This document shows positions 24,094 to 36,830 of a stretch of DNA of 64,000 nucleotides, piece by piece. The notes below the pieces were generated by a model. It worked only from the letters and a program-made list of their open reading frames with translations. It did not search any database and was not told where the DNA came from. Each line of letters starts with the position of its first letter. The stretch's first letter is position 1. This DNA is from Paramacrobiotus metropolitanus (taxonomy: Eukaryota > Tardigrada > Eutardigrada > Parachela > Macrobiotidae): assembly GCF_019649055.1 (NCBI RefSeq), contig NW_026570246.1, positions 1,178,001 to 1,242,000 on the forward strand, written 5' to 3'. Both the position numbers and the translations under genes were made by a program.

Positions 24094-25869
24094 TCGCGTG
24101 GGAAATTGTTAGGAGTCGTGAAATGTCTGGCAATAATTTAATGCAGAATGTAACGTTGAGTTTTTTGTCTGAATTATTCTGGATTTCGGGGTGTGTAATT
24201 TAAAAGCTGTGAGTTTTAATTATTTGACGTTTTATTGTGAGAACAGTCTCTATTCGTAAATAATTTTCTTTGTTAAGCAGCAGGGTCACCGAAAGGTTCC
24301 GGGACGGTTGTCAAAATGTTTCTCGATTGTACCTGACGCTTACTATACTTTATCACTGCTGAACTGTCAAAACTGGTCCGTTAAAGTCTAAATTTGCTTG
24401 CTTTTAGAAAGCTTTAAACTGTTTTCTCAAGGAGCAACGTTCCGCTGCGAAAGTTTGTTTCTTGCGCCTAACAAATTTGCAGTTCCGGTAAAGTAAACTG
24501 GTTCACCTATAAATTAGTATTACTTGACAGGCTAGCATACTTGCGTCGATGCCACCAAAATTTAATAACAGAAATCGGCTTCATTCGTAAGCTTTCAATT
24601 ATTCGGGAAAAAAGTAAAAATTTTTACTAGCTCGTTGCTAACTAACAGCAGCTACCTACAGATAATGTGCCATGTGCCGTTGTTCCATTTGGCAGACTGG
24701 AATCAGTCGTAGACTCAAAGTGAATGAGATCTATTAATTATTTTTAATAATTTATTTTTTTAAAATTTATTTTATTAATTTATTTTTTTAACACACATAA
24801 ATTGTACAATTTAATATTGTGCGTACGTACGATAACCTCGGAAAAGCAAGTCGACAAGATGAGCGCCTGGACTCGGGAGAGAGAAGTCTGGAGAAAGACG
24901 AATCGGCAGTCTATGGATGTTCTAATTTATGTTACTCTACAACGAAGGAAAATGCAGCAGTTGTTTAAGTGTAACTTTGCCGGTTATTTAATAAACTTGT
25001 AACGATTTTGATTGTCTCAATCAGTTATGAATTTATGATAGTACAGTAATTTTGAGACCGTAGTGAATTTATAATTCGTGAAACAACTCAAACAAGAAGA
25101 ATTTTTTCTGGTAAAATGTTGCAGTGTGGTGTGCGCGTGCACCGTGATTGCCGGTTGGATTGCGCAACCGTGCTTGCTCGCCCACGATTGGCAGGTAAAG
25201 AACAATGGACATCGGAACTGTTACACCCACTCCCGATATCCTGATCCACAGCCACCGCATTGCAGCTGCTCAGTATGAATTTTTTTTAAGTTCAGATTTT
25301 TATGAGCAGTTTCTGACTGGTCCGATCCCCGAATTCCCGAATTATACATCTTTCTGATTGCGGCAGTCTAAGAACTACGAGCCCTCGGGGGAGATAATTG
25401 TACAGACCCAAGAAAATGGGGCTTAATCATTAAATTTGCTACTCTAGCTGTGCTGCTTCCGAAGTCGATAATAACTACGGCAGAAGCAGCTAAACACCGA
25501 CGGATATCAACAGATCACTGATGGATTTGTTCGTTTGCGGAGGTGTTTCGTAACGTGTACGAAGATTTCCATTCAATTGGTAATTGATGTCCATCATCAT
25601 CTCAAGAAGAATAACTGGATATATATTCTTTCCAGTATGATTGTGGATTATATCTCGAGGTGACTACGTGCTCAGTAACTTGCTTTTCCTTACTGCTAAA
25701 GTAAAGCAGGTCTTCAGAGTTTAAAAACTGCTGGAAGTTGAATTTAGTTGCCTGTTCATTGTTGAAAATGGGGCACACCGACAGCTGTTTTCTGGCTGCC
25801 TGTTTGCATGTGCTGACCATTATTGATTTGTGAAATTAATTGCAGCGACAAAAAGAAACCGCTTCCGTA
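24094..25869. other. Intergenic stretch with an AT-rich tract
   Basis: No supported gene. Positions 24731-24795 are almost pure A/T with repeated TTTATTTTTTTAA-like units. Confidence 0.45.
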
Positions 25870-28800
25870 ATGGATTATTCTGTTTCGTCTTATGACTCTT
25901 ATCAGATTGAATGGGATGAGCAGTTGGACAACAGTAGCGCATGGCCACCGTGGGATTTTGAAATGGCTACCGGAGATCTTATCGATAAAGATAGCGGCGC
26001 AGACACGAGCCCGCGGAAGCCGTCGTCGTATCCTTTGGATTTTGATTTGGGTAGGCTGCTGTTTGTCCTTCATGTGATTCAATTTCGCCACCTGAAAAGT
26101 TTAGTAAATTGACTACTAAATTCTTATGACTCTTCCTATTCTTCTCCTTGATTAAAATTTAAATCACCAATAAACAGAAGCTTCAAGCGTGGTAGGTTGG
26201 TTGCTGTTACTAATGTATAATTTACTACGCAGACGAGCAGACCATAGAAGCGCCGACACTGAAAATGTACTTACTTGTACAGTAGGTGCTCTGTATACGG
26301 TAGATTCTCAGCTGAGACGCAATCCTGTAATTCTCCAGACAGTATTGTTCCACTAAAAAACCACTATTGCTCCTTTATGTTTCTCTACCTGCGGAATTAC
26401 TTTTGTGCAACACACGGCACTCACTTGTAGGCCATTTTGATTGGTAATTTGGCATTAAAGTGCAGTACTTACTATTTGCATTCAATTTAATAAAACTCGC
26501 CTGGCACTCACGTCTCACAGTTAGCTGGCAACTTGGCAGTGGGCATTTAAGTACAACAAGCGGACAAGCCAGTTAAAGCTGGCAAGCCGCCAAAAGTTTG
26601 CGGAAGTCGGTCGTTTGGATTGCGAAATGACCAGCTTTTATCTGATTCAGTGATTCTTTTCATTTTATTTGGTTTCTGTATTATAATTGTTTTAGTAGCG
26701 CTTTTCTTGTTTCGCTTTTATATACCTGATCTTCGAAGACGCTTTGAATTCCATAGCTCGCAAATGCAAAGAGTAAGTATTATTGTTTCGAATGGTTCTG
26801 TCTTTTCAGGATCTTGATCGCCGACTTTTGACTTTTAGTCTTTTGAGGAAATCAACCTACCGAAATTAAGAATGAGACGTGTGTACGTTGTTTTGCTTTA
26901 GTATCCGGTTAAAGTGATGGATTTCGATAATAATCTAAACCGACAGCGGACTTGCTTTGAAAAGCTCGTTGCTTTTCTTTGTCCGTTGCCATTAGTAAGG
27001 TTTGCAACAGTGACCGCCTCCGCTAGCTGGTTAGCAGCTGATACTGCTTTGACTTCGAATGATTCAGTCATCGTGCGTGACTTTTCGTAGCAGTAAATAA
27101 TAATAATATTATACGAACTACGACAGAATGCAGAAGATTAAAATTAATAAACCGCGCCAAGTAGATCCGCGCTGGAATGGTCGTGTAAGTGTGAATTATT
27201 TCGCATTTTCTTGATTACAGAATCTGGATCTGGACTATTGTTTACGCCAAAAGCGGCACTCGACCCAGGAGAGCGTAAGTTTCTATGCACAACTGAAGAT
27301 TTTATAGCGTAGCTGGTGCCATTTTGGTACAGTATTCGAGATAAAGGTTATAATTAATTATAATATTAAATATGTTTACATATCATGGAACCAGCTGTTA
27401 TTGAGTTGTATTATTTTTAACACGCCGTTAATACTAGTCCGAGAACCTGAGATTGATCCGGACGATGCTGATGAGCCTCTTCCAAAGAAGCGTCCTTTGA
27501 AGAAAGCTATTCCCATTACTCCGTCGAAGATCGGTGTGAAGTTGGATCCAGCTCCATTGAAGTTCTTGTCTGGTGATCGAGCTGACCAGCTGGATCTGGA
27601 AACCGTTGGATACTTTGAAATTGCCAAAAAAGGGAAAACTAGCGATGGCACTAGCAGCACGCAACCTCTCCGTACGGACCTGCCTCTCTCCCGCCCTGAT
27701 TTCTCTGATCTGAAACCACCGGCTGACTTCGAAATAGCTATGCTGAAAGCTTATGACTTGTGGAATCCGAACGGGGCTTTCAGTGCCTACGCTACTCTTG
27801 CGCGTTGCGATGCTTGCTAGCAGCCCCAAGACGCTGGATAAGCGCGTTAAAGATGCCGTGAATCTCCTTACACCGCGGCTGGTTCCCGCAAAATTGCCGA
27901 TTCGGCCACTCATTGATGGTGTGACGAACGGCTTTGTTGCTCGAAAGCCAGTGATTAGGTCACTTCCTGTCCTCCGTAACGTTCCAAAGGCGGTCCAGGC
28001 TAAAGATTCTACAATCGCTGGTACTATTTCGTTGTCAAGCGCGAAATCGCCAGATGGTCCAGTGCAAAAGAAACAAAAGCTGGAAGAAGTGATGACCAAA
28101 AAGAAGCCGAATGTGATTATCGTTAGGCCGCCGGTGCAAAAGCAGTTACAGTTGTGGAACCGAAATCACCTGACAGTGCTCTCTCAGAACCAAGTAAGAC
28201 TGACATTCGTTGTCTGTAAATTTTTAGGGAAGTCTTTTATGCAGTGTGCCTGTCTACGTCTCTGGAACATTTGTTGGTCATCCACTATTTATGACTCACA
28301 TTCGTAGCTGGTTTTGCGGTTGTGGATTCAGTCAAACCGCCCGGCTGTTGCGCCGTGTCCCGAAGTGACCGCTGCTCCGTCATCCGGGCTAGCCACATAT
28401 CTGGAGGCGCTCAGAAATGGGGAACGGATTGTCATTTGCAGTCGCAACTCTTTACCTCGTAAGTTGTTATGCTTACCATAAGCCATGCTTCTTTTCAAGT
28501 ATTCATGCGTTACCTTAATGCTTTGATTAACCTTTATTGTCGTATTAAAGAGTACAGTCAATTTTGAATCGCGTCTAAGGCGTTTCTCCAAATGCTAGAC
28601 TTCTCGCTAACTGCCGCCACTTCGACACCTTTCTTTTCAGTGTTTCGAAAACCGAAACCGATAAAGAAGAAGAAAAAGAAGGCCCCGGCAAAACCAAAAA
28701 TTACTATGGCAGACAGGAAATCTAAAAAAGCTGCTTCCGGTAATTTGTCCTAGCATTCGTTACTAAGTTCGTATGTCATGGACAAGGGATTTGATTTAGG

Positions 28801-29138
28801 TGCGAATGTCTCCGTGAAACGTGTGCCGTATCCCGTGGCGGTGGGAAGCAAAACAGGGACGCTGCCTACCGGCATCCATCCGATGGGATTACAAACCAGC
28901 AAAACCGTGGTGGTGCGTTCGCGGCCATATCAGGAGCCGCGTCCGCAGTACGTTGTCGTGCAGCCCATGGCGCAGAGTAAACCGCGAAAGAAATCAAGTA
29001 ACCATTGCATCATCCAGTAACCGGTATGTATGGCAACGTTTGGATTATTAATCGCATTAACTTTTCTCTTTAGAGTGGGTGCCAAATCCCTTTTCCGAAC
29101 GGGCCTGGGCGCAGATGGCCATGGCATCCCGCAGCTGA
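25870..29138 (+). CDS. Unrecognised single-pass membrane protein with basic tail (tentative model)
   Basis: I do not recognise this gene. A chain of likely exons can be linked: 25870-26050, 26597-26772, 26902-26994, 27134-27184, 27221-27274, 27395 onward to about 28193, 28641-28739, 28800-28997 and 29074-29138. The first encodes an acidic segment rich in Asp/Ser/Trp (DNSSAWPPWDFEMATGD). The second holds one strong membrane segment (VILFILFGFCIIIVLVALFL) followed by basic residues, so the first exon would be outside and the rest cytoplasmic. Later exons are rich in Lys, Pro, Ser and Val, including a KKKKKK run, and end in WAQMAMASRS. Phases fit in most places. Between 27672 and 27835 the reading frame must change: either a 110-base intron (GTACGG to TTTCAG) or an indel explains it. 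It could also be two genes. Confidence 0.4.
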
Positions 29139-29744
29139 ATTTTGGATTGGGAAAATGTACGGTGTGAACCTGTGTTAGATTTCGGTGTACGTATGCATAG
29201 CTTTTATCGTCGGTTTTTTCTGACAGCAGTTTCGATGTTTATTTTTCTTATTTTTTTATTACCTCACAGAACGCACTTTCGGTTGTGTTTTGGTTATGGA
29301 AAAATTTTTCCTGGTGGATATAGTTTTTGGTGACGCCAGGTGGAGATTTTATCATTTATGGATGTCTTTTTTGTGACTGTATTTTCTTGTGATCTCATTT
29401 TTCTGGGAATGATCAGTTTTATGTTTTTCACCTTTTTGCGTTTTCTTGGGAAAGATATAGATAGATCTGAGAACAGGAAAATTAAAATGTCTTCAACCGT
29501 GAAACGCGTTCTTTGGAAGTGCGAACCACCGTAAGATTTAAGAACGCCTCGCATACTGTGCGAGACGGCCATTAATAAGCAGTGCACTTTTTAACTAAAA
29601 AACGCCCGCTTCCATTCATTGCGTTCATGTGCATTTAACAATCCGGCGTTTCGAGTTGCTTATTAGTCTCGGTTTGCACCTTGCAGAGTAATACTTTGTC
29701 TCGAATCATGAGAAGTTTGAGCAAAAAAACAAATAATTGTGAGT
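29139..29744. other. Convergent intergenic region
   Basis: T-rich sequence between the 3' ends of the membrane-protein gene (+) and the receptor gene (-). Nothing else is seen. Confidence 0.4.
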
Positions 29745-32700
29745 TTAAATAAGTCCTAAATCCACAAACGATACACTGGTCTGTACGCCGATGTCGGTGA
29801 CCTCGGGCTCGTTGGTGGAAATTCCCGCATCGGCCACCTCTACCACGCGCTGTATTACGCCATTGGTAATGGGACTCTTTTCTGGACTGTTATAGTGGGG
29901 GAATTTATTCACCAGGATGGCAACAACGCGTTTGGCTTTATTTTTAGTGGTTATCCAGTTTTCCCGGTCAGGCAAACCGGGACTTCCGGCGGCGGCAGAG
30001 GCGCTGTCTGGTGTAAGGACCGGCGTAAGGGATCCGCTGGGCGATGTAGGAGTGAGCAGCACTTGCGCACGCGTATTTGTATTAACAACAACAGGTACTA
30101 CTTCCGGTGACGCATATGTTCCGCTGGCGCATGTGTTCGAGTAAGGATACTTTACTGGGCTATTGACTTGATTGGATCCTGGTGAAGAGAATAGACTTGT
30201 TGAAAGCATTACATCAGGAAATAAATATTATTATGTAACCGCAGTTGCCGGACCATCGGAGAAATTATGCGAATTTCAATCCCAAGAAGGCGCAAGAAAC
30301 ACGTAATTAACCTTCACCATTAATGTTTTCAGTTTTGAGCACGATGTTAAGGGAATCTCTCACTTACGGCAAGATTTTCTTCAGCATGCAGTTATTCGCT
30401 TAACAATAATTATGTCAATACCGCAAACGTTGCAAAATATTTCAAATATATTGCAAATATTACGGAAAATATTGCAAATGTTATTAGAATTTTACAAAAC
30501 GTCCAAGATCAAACAAATTAAGCGGAATGCGCTTTAACCTTAACCATGTAACTTGATCATGATATAGCTTTCGATCTGTCCTTCAAATTGTTCCTCAAAA
30601 ATTTTAATTACATAAATTTTACATCATATTTTAACTATTCTGTTACAGCAAATAGCCTTGAAAAAGTTTTTATATTGTGCGATCAATATATAATAAAGCG
30701 ATTCTTCTAAATGAAATTTTGATGATGCCGGTCAGATCATGGTTTTACCTACATCTAAAATATGGCTTAATTATCCCTTACTGCAAGCAGTGCACTTCCT
30801 ACTGTAATACTTTACCTAATCTGTGGTCGGCCGTGGAAAGGGTCGCGTTAGCATCTGATGAGATTTCAAGAGGCTGCTTCTCAAGAGTTAAATTTGCAAT
30901 TTTCCGGACTTGTTGTCCCGGAGATGTAATTGGGGAAAGTCGTGTATCTTGTTGGACAACAGGAGGATAATTCTCGCCGGCAACATTGGTATTAGCCGGA
31001 AATCGATCAGATTTTGCCGGTTCATGACTGTTATTAGTTCGCTTCCTAATAAAATGCGATGCTACACAATGTCTTAAGCGATTAGCCGTTTTTGACAAGC
31101 CATTCCCAGTTGGTCGACCGGTTGATAATGCGTTTCCCGTGGAGCTACTGGCCATCTTATTCTGGGCACGATGATGGTCCATTTCGGCAAATTGGTCGGT
31201 GTTAATGGGGTTCAGTGCGCAGTGCAGGATGCGACGGAATGCTGTCCGAAATTCGTGCGAACTTGCCGCGTATATCACAGGATTCTGTGAAAAATGCCAC
31301 TTTGTCCACACAGGCGTAATTCAAATATGTCATATGTTATCCACTTCAAAATTATAACTTTCTTTTCGGTGTTTGTAAATGATTTATCGAACACTGATAA
31401 GTTACAGTACCAGATACATATTTAGTTTTATAGAACTGTATGTAAATGAAGTCAAAGTACTGCGGAAATAAGTACTGTTCGGGTTTTTCGGAGATACATA
31501 TTTAAATGCGAGAAAATAATACACATTGTATACGGGCAGTAACACAAAGAATTATTATTACATTGCAGTTTCGCTGTATCCAGTCTACAGATACCATTCT
31601 CCACTACCAAAATACAAAATATTTACAAAGCTGTAACGGGGAAAAATGGTTTATGGACAATCGAAATATAGTCACCAGCGTAAAACAAGTTTCATGCTCC
31701 ACCTTAATTAATCGTTTCCTTTATTTTGTAAAATAATTTTAGCATTAATTTATTTTTTCTGAAGTAAAACGGTTCCTTTTAACTTCGAAGTTTATTAACG
31801 CTTGATACAGTACAGTAAGTGTGATAGAAGTTTTGCTTCTGTGATGTGCCTGTGACAGATCTGACAGTTCTTAATCCAGTGTTGAAAGATACGAGTTTTA
31901 AAATAGCCGTAGTTTAAACTCGTAGCATCCGTTTAATTACGCCTAGTTTTTAGTTCAAGTAACTGATTGTGAGTGCAACCTACTCAAATTATAGCTGATC
32001 TGAGAATATTAGTATAAACTAATTTCTTTTAAAAATTTTTACCATGAAAATTTTGAAATGTTAAATGGCTGATAAAATGACCTCATTTGCAAGAAAAATT
32101 CGGCGTCTAACCTTTCAGAAAAATAAAATACATACAATGCAAACATTTTCATTCAAGAATTTCATGGTTGTATGGGCGGATGCGCACCGGCATCTGCAAG
32201 AAGGGCCTCTGTATACGTTAGAAAAACTTATTTGACTAAATGCATTACAATTTCCCATCACGTCTCATCAAACATTTTACGATTTCATTAACCAACCAAA
32301 ATCGATGAAGGTACGAGTACATGCATACGCAACTGGCGGGAACAGGCACAAGTGCCACAAGTGATTAACAATCTCGACATTTCCTGTAGACACAACGGCA
32401 CCGCTGATTACCATTTTGCCAGCGTAATACAAGTGTAGCCAAAATCTAGCCAACTTGCAATTCCTCACCCGCGCGTCAGTGTACATCGTGCAACTTACCA
32501 ACATGGAGTTGCAGTAACCCAACCAGAAATTCACTTTAAATATCCATGACGGAATGGCGCACCACTGTTTACACACCCCATCGATTAGGTAGACGGTGAA
32601 GAACGGCAGCCAACAGCCGATAAAACAAGCCATGACAATGAAAAGCGTTTTGGCCGCCTTTTGATCCTTCGACATCCGGCGCAGTCGTTTCATAAGGGTT

Positions 32701-34660
32701 GACCTTTTCATTGTGCCCGGCTGGAGTTGGACCGAGTCTTTGGGCAGGATCTGATAGTCGCCCTGTGGTGTTTCCGCCGACTGAATGGTGACTTTGCTCA
32801 CCCGTGATATCCGCGGATGATCGGGTTTCGCCGCAATTGATTCACTGTCCGCTATCGACATGTTGCGACCGGTATCCGCGGCGACAGCGGTTGTCGGCGC
32901 CGGCACTTCATCCCGCGGCAGTGCATACGAAGCAAAACGCTCCCTTTCTTCCCGCATAAACTTACTATGTTTGGCCGCCACCAAATAAATGCGATAATAG
33001 AGGAATAGCATGATAAATAATGGAAGGAAAAATGAGCCAACGGAACTGCAATCAACGCAATACAATAACAGCATTACACTGGCAGTTCAGTGTTGCACGT
33101 TTACTTAGTGTTAAAGGATTTATGAAATCAATAACCCTTTCGCTGAGAGGCTTTCACGAAATAATAACTGAGCCAACCTTGCACTTTTGGGACTTTGTTA
33201 TATACATCGCATCTCTGCGCGCAAAATTTAAGTCATGTAAAAATAAGATATAATTATTATAATGGCGTACTGTCGTTGCGTTTATGTACTGAAAGCGTTT
33301 GTCGACTAACCAGAACTTGTCAAATTTTGAAAAGGGTGTCATGAGCAATTAATCAAGAAAAGAATACATTTAATAATGATGCCATAAGTTCTGCAAGCTT
33401 TAAAAAGATTCTCTTCTCCTGTGCGAAAAAGAGATAATTTTTAATTTACTATTATATTGATGTAAAACGTTTGTAATACGTTTGCAAATCTCAAAAATCC
33501 ATTTAAGCTCTTAATAAAAAATTTCGGTGAAACTTCATAAATTTTTCTTACCTAGATGTTGTATCATGTATGGTAATTGCCCCAATTTTTCAAACTACAA
33601 TTACAGCTGTCGTCTAAAATACTGAGTAAATCCGGAAAACATAAAAATTCGAATAGTAATACGCTAATTTGTGTAAAATGTGTCATATTTAGAGCTTTTA
33701 GGTAATGTTTTAAGTAGATGATGCGGTCAAAGAAACGCAAGCAGTAACTGAAACTTGTCGGTGTAGGAATAACGAAAATTCCCAATGTCGAATGAATTCA
33801 TGGTGGTATGAGTAAGACTGCTTGCACGCTTAAAATATACACGGTTATCGATATTCTAACAAACATCGAAACTGTTTTCCAACAGCGAGCTGACTGTATT
33901 GTAACTTTTGTGCAGTATAAGCATTGACCGTACTAAACACTGCATTCCCATGCAGAAGATGCGTGAATATCCAAAGTGAAGCGGAAAACTCCGCATGGCA
34001 ATACTCACGCAAATACCCGTAATGGGTCGCAACAACAACACTTTTCCATTAATTGCTCCATTTAGCGCAGAACGCTTTTACGCAAAATAACATATACACA
34101 CACCTGTACAAAGCCCAGAACAAGCCGCTCGCCGCCACTTTGCATTCGTCCGTCCGTCCCGCACCATCACCGGCACCGCTCTCGAATCCAAACACCGGTG
34201 CCACGGAGACGAAAATGGCTAACACCCACGCCGCACCAATCATAATCAAGACAAATTTGGTGGAGCTGTAATTGTGATAGTGGAGCGGCCTGGAAATGGC
34301 CAGATACCGGTCGACGGAGATGCATAATAAATTCAGTATACTAGCCGTACAACTAAGAACATCCGCGGTTAACCAGATGACACAAAAGAACGACGGAAAA
34401 ATCCAGTAATTTAGAATCTCGTATACCGAGCTGAATGGCAGTACACAGATGCCCAAGAGTAAATCCGACACAGCCAGGGACACAATATAATAATTACACG
34501 TTATCTGCCGCAGTGTGCGGGTGGTCAGTACCGCCAAAATTACCAAAATGTTGCCGAAGATGACGATGAGATCGATGACGGCTAAGAGGATCGACACCGG
34601 AATCGCCCGGTAAAGGTCAACCGTTGTACTGCTGGAGACATTGGCTGACGCGTTGTCCAT
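29745..34660 (-). CDS. Biogenic-amine G protein-coupled receptor (octopamine/alpha-adrenergic-like)
   Basis: Four exons on the minus strand (34660-34104, 33045-32499, 31284-30816, 30178-29745) give about 668 residues. Exon 1 encodes the short glycosylated N-terminus and TM1-TM4, with the aminergic TM3 Asp in TADVLSCTASILNL and the DRY motif in CISVDRYLAIS. Exon 2 gives TM5, a long third intracellular loop, TM6 with the CWLPFF motif, and most of TM7. Exon 3 opens with NPVIYAASSHEFRTAFRRI, the NPxxY motif and helix 8. Exons 3 and 4 add a Ser/Pro/Thr-rich tail of about 280 residues. The KAAKTLFIV to NPxxY stretch and VLPFSSVYEIL most resemble alpha-1 adrenergic and insect OAMB-type octopamine receptors; the exact ligand cannot be fixed from sequence. 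The start is the only ATG before TM1. Confidence 0.9.
30421..30490. repeat. Imperfect ATATTGCAAA tandem repeat
   Basis: Five or so degenerate copies of a (A)ATATTGCAAAT unit lie inside the last intron of the receptor gene. Confidence 0.5.
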
Positions 34661-36830
34661 GGCGATTGTCTGACAGGGATATGATGTATCGTGCGCTGAT
34701 ATCTTGCGAACGGCAGCCCTTTACGCTCATTTCCACAATGTTCACGTTTTACGCGGGTGCTGGATTATTGGCAATCGATTGTGCGGTAGGCGCGTTTTAT
34801 ATATACACACAAAGAGAATATATCTCTGCGTGTGTGCAGTGTTTACAGGAGCCGTGTGTGTTGTGGGGCAGATAGTCAAGAAGGACTCATTTACACCAAA
34901 TTAAACTATTGGATAACGGTTAGTGACTTTCCTTTTTAACACAACCACTGGGAATGACTTTTTGCCATCCTTGGCGAAGGCCTAATGACCCGGCGTGTGG
35001 AAGAAGAAACATGTATGAGAGACAGAGAGTGCGCAGGCACTACACTACACTTTTATTACTGGTATCTCCCGCCACCACACACGTACACATATACAGGACG
35101 AATCCGGCCCAAGAACCGACATGTGAATCCAATCACATTTTAATTTGGCTATATGCTGAAAGGAAGAAAGTAAATTGTCATGTAGTCTGGGCTAAATATG
35201 TACGGCGTATATGCACAATCACCGGCTGCGCAGTGCCGACCGGCGGCCTTGCAGCGGATGTTGATGAATAATACTGCCAATTGTAATGCACTCAATATGT
35301 TCGAACAACTTTTGAGAATGTTTAGAGACTGTTAATTAACTCTGACATTGCCCGCGTATGCCAGCTGGGGCGTGTACCGTGGAACCCGGTTCCATGATTG
35401 CTGTTCCTAATCGTCTATGACGGTTGCAGCAATACCGCTAAATTGCACATTGCAGATTCAGCCGGATTAATTATTGACATTTTTTCTATGTCCTAACAAA
35501 GCACATCCAGAACGTATAACATTTGCTGCAAGCAAAATGGTGACCCGGTTTGTTTTCGAGAAAAATCATTCATGATTTTTACATCCCGGCGGTGCCTAAA
35601 ATTTCCCAGCAAGTCCGGTGTTTTTGGTTTAAATTTTGGAACGCCATCATATGAAAGTGTAGTTTAAGATCCACAGAACTTGCGGACACATTTCAGGCAA
35701 CACTGAGAGGTAAAAATCGCAATTAGTTTTTTTTCGAAAATGAGACGTACGAGCGATTGGAGATTTTTAAAAAAATTTAAATTGCCGCACGCAATACGAT
35801 ATAGTTACATGAATATAGACTAGCAGTCCCAGTACCAAATTAAAGCAACAAAAATACATGATCTTTTATTGTCGGTATATTACTTAGTTTTGATACTCTG
35901 CAATTTTTTCAAATCAACATTTGATATCGGTCGACTGTGGAGTGTGGAATTACACGGTTATGTATAATTCCATACTCCTTTCATACTGATACCCCATACC
36001 GGTATGAATATACCGAGATATAATAAAATCTCATGTTGTACAACACCAGTATAGTCCACTACCTGGGTTTATTCGCAAGCTCGCAACTTTGAAGTACGAC
36101 AAACCTATTTTGTATTTAGTTACATTTTTACCGTTAATTTTTTTAAAGGTAAAACATTTCTCACTGTTCGAGCGTAAGCTGGCTGCATTAACTGCAGAAC
36201 TCATAGCTGATATTGTAAATGGTACTTAAAGACCACTGGTATAATGACTAGTGCTTGTATAATACATCAGCATAAGCACTACATTTTCGACGCAATCTTT
36301 GCAGTTGAATTCTAGGTAAAAGTTTTAAGTTTTAAACTGAGAACATGTATTACAGAACAGTATTGTTTCAGGTTGTAATCTGTAATGTGTGCTTCTGATT
36401 TGTTGAATTGAGCAGGTGTTATCTTTGGTACGGATTATTACATTATCGAGAGAAACGTCACGTCACAATGTAGCGCACCGATAACAATGGGACAAATCGC
36501 TATGACACTATCGCCCATTTTAAAATCCTTGATAGTAAAATCAGGTACAGCCTTATACGACTAGTTTTATTGCGCGTGACAGACAGAGAGTGTAACGGTT
36601 TGCTTCAGCAACTGACGCATAATTTGAGGAACCATATTTACTGAATCCATGTGCGCAACAGTTACTTTATTGCCAGTTGTATATACGGCGCCCCATCAAC
36701 ACTGTTGACACATGAAGTGGAATTCAAATCAGTAATTCAAGTGGTTTCTCAAACGTTTCTTGTACAAATTAAACAAGGAAGCTGTACTTAGCTTGATTCT
36801 TTACGCAGTCACTTGTACTGATTTCCCACA
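34661..36830. other. Divergent intergenic region between receptor and LDLa membrane gene
   Basis: Holds the upstream region of the receptor (minus) and of the gene starting at 36831 (plus). No coding frame, tRNA or large repeat is apparent. Confidence 0.4.

Noticed and set aside
35995-36006. Perfect 12-base palindrome CATACCGGTATG
   Set aside because: A single short palindrome in AT-rich intergenic sequence is not enough to call a site.
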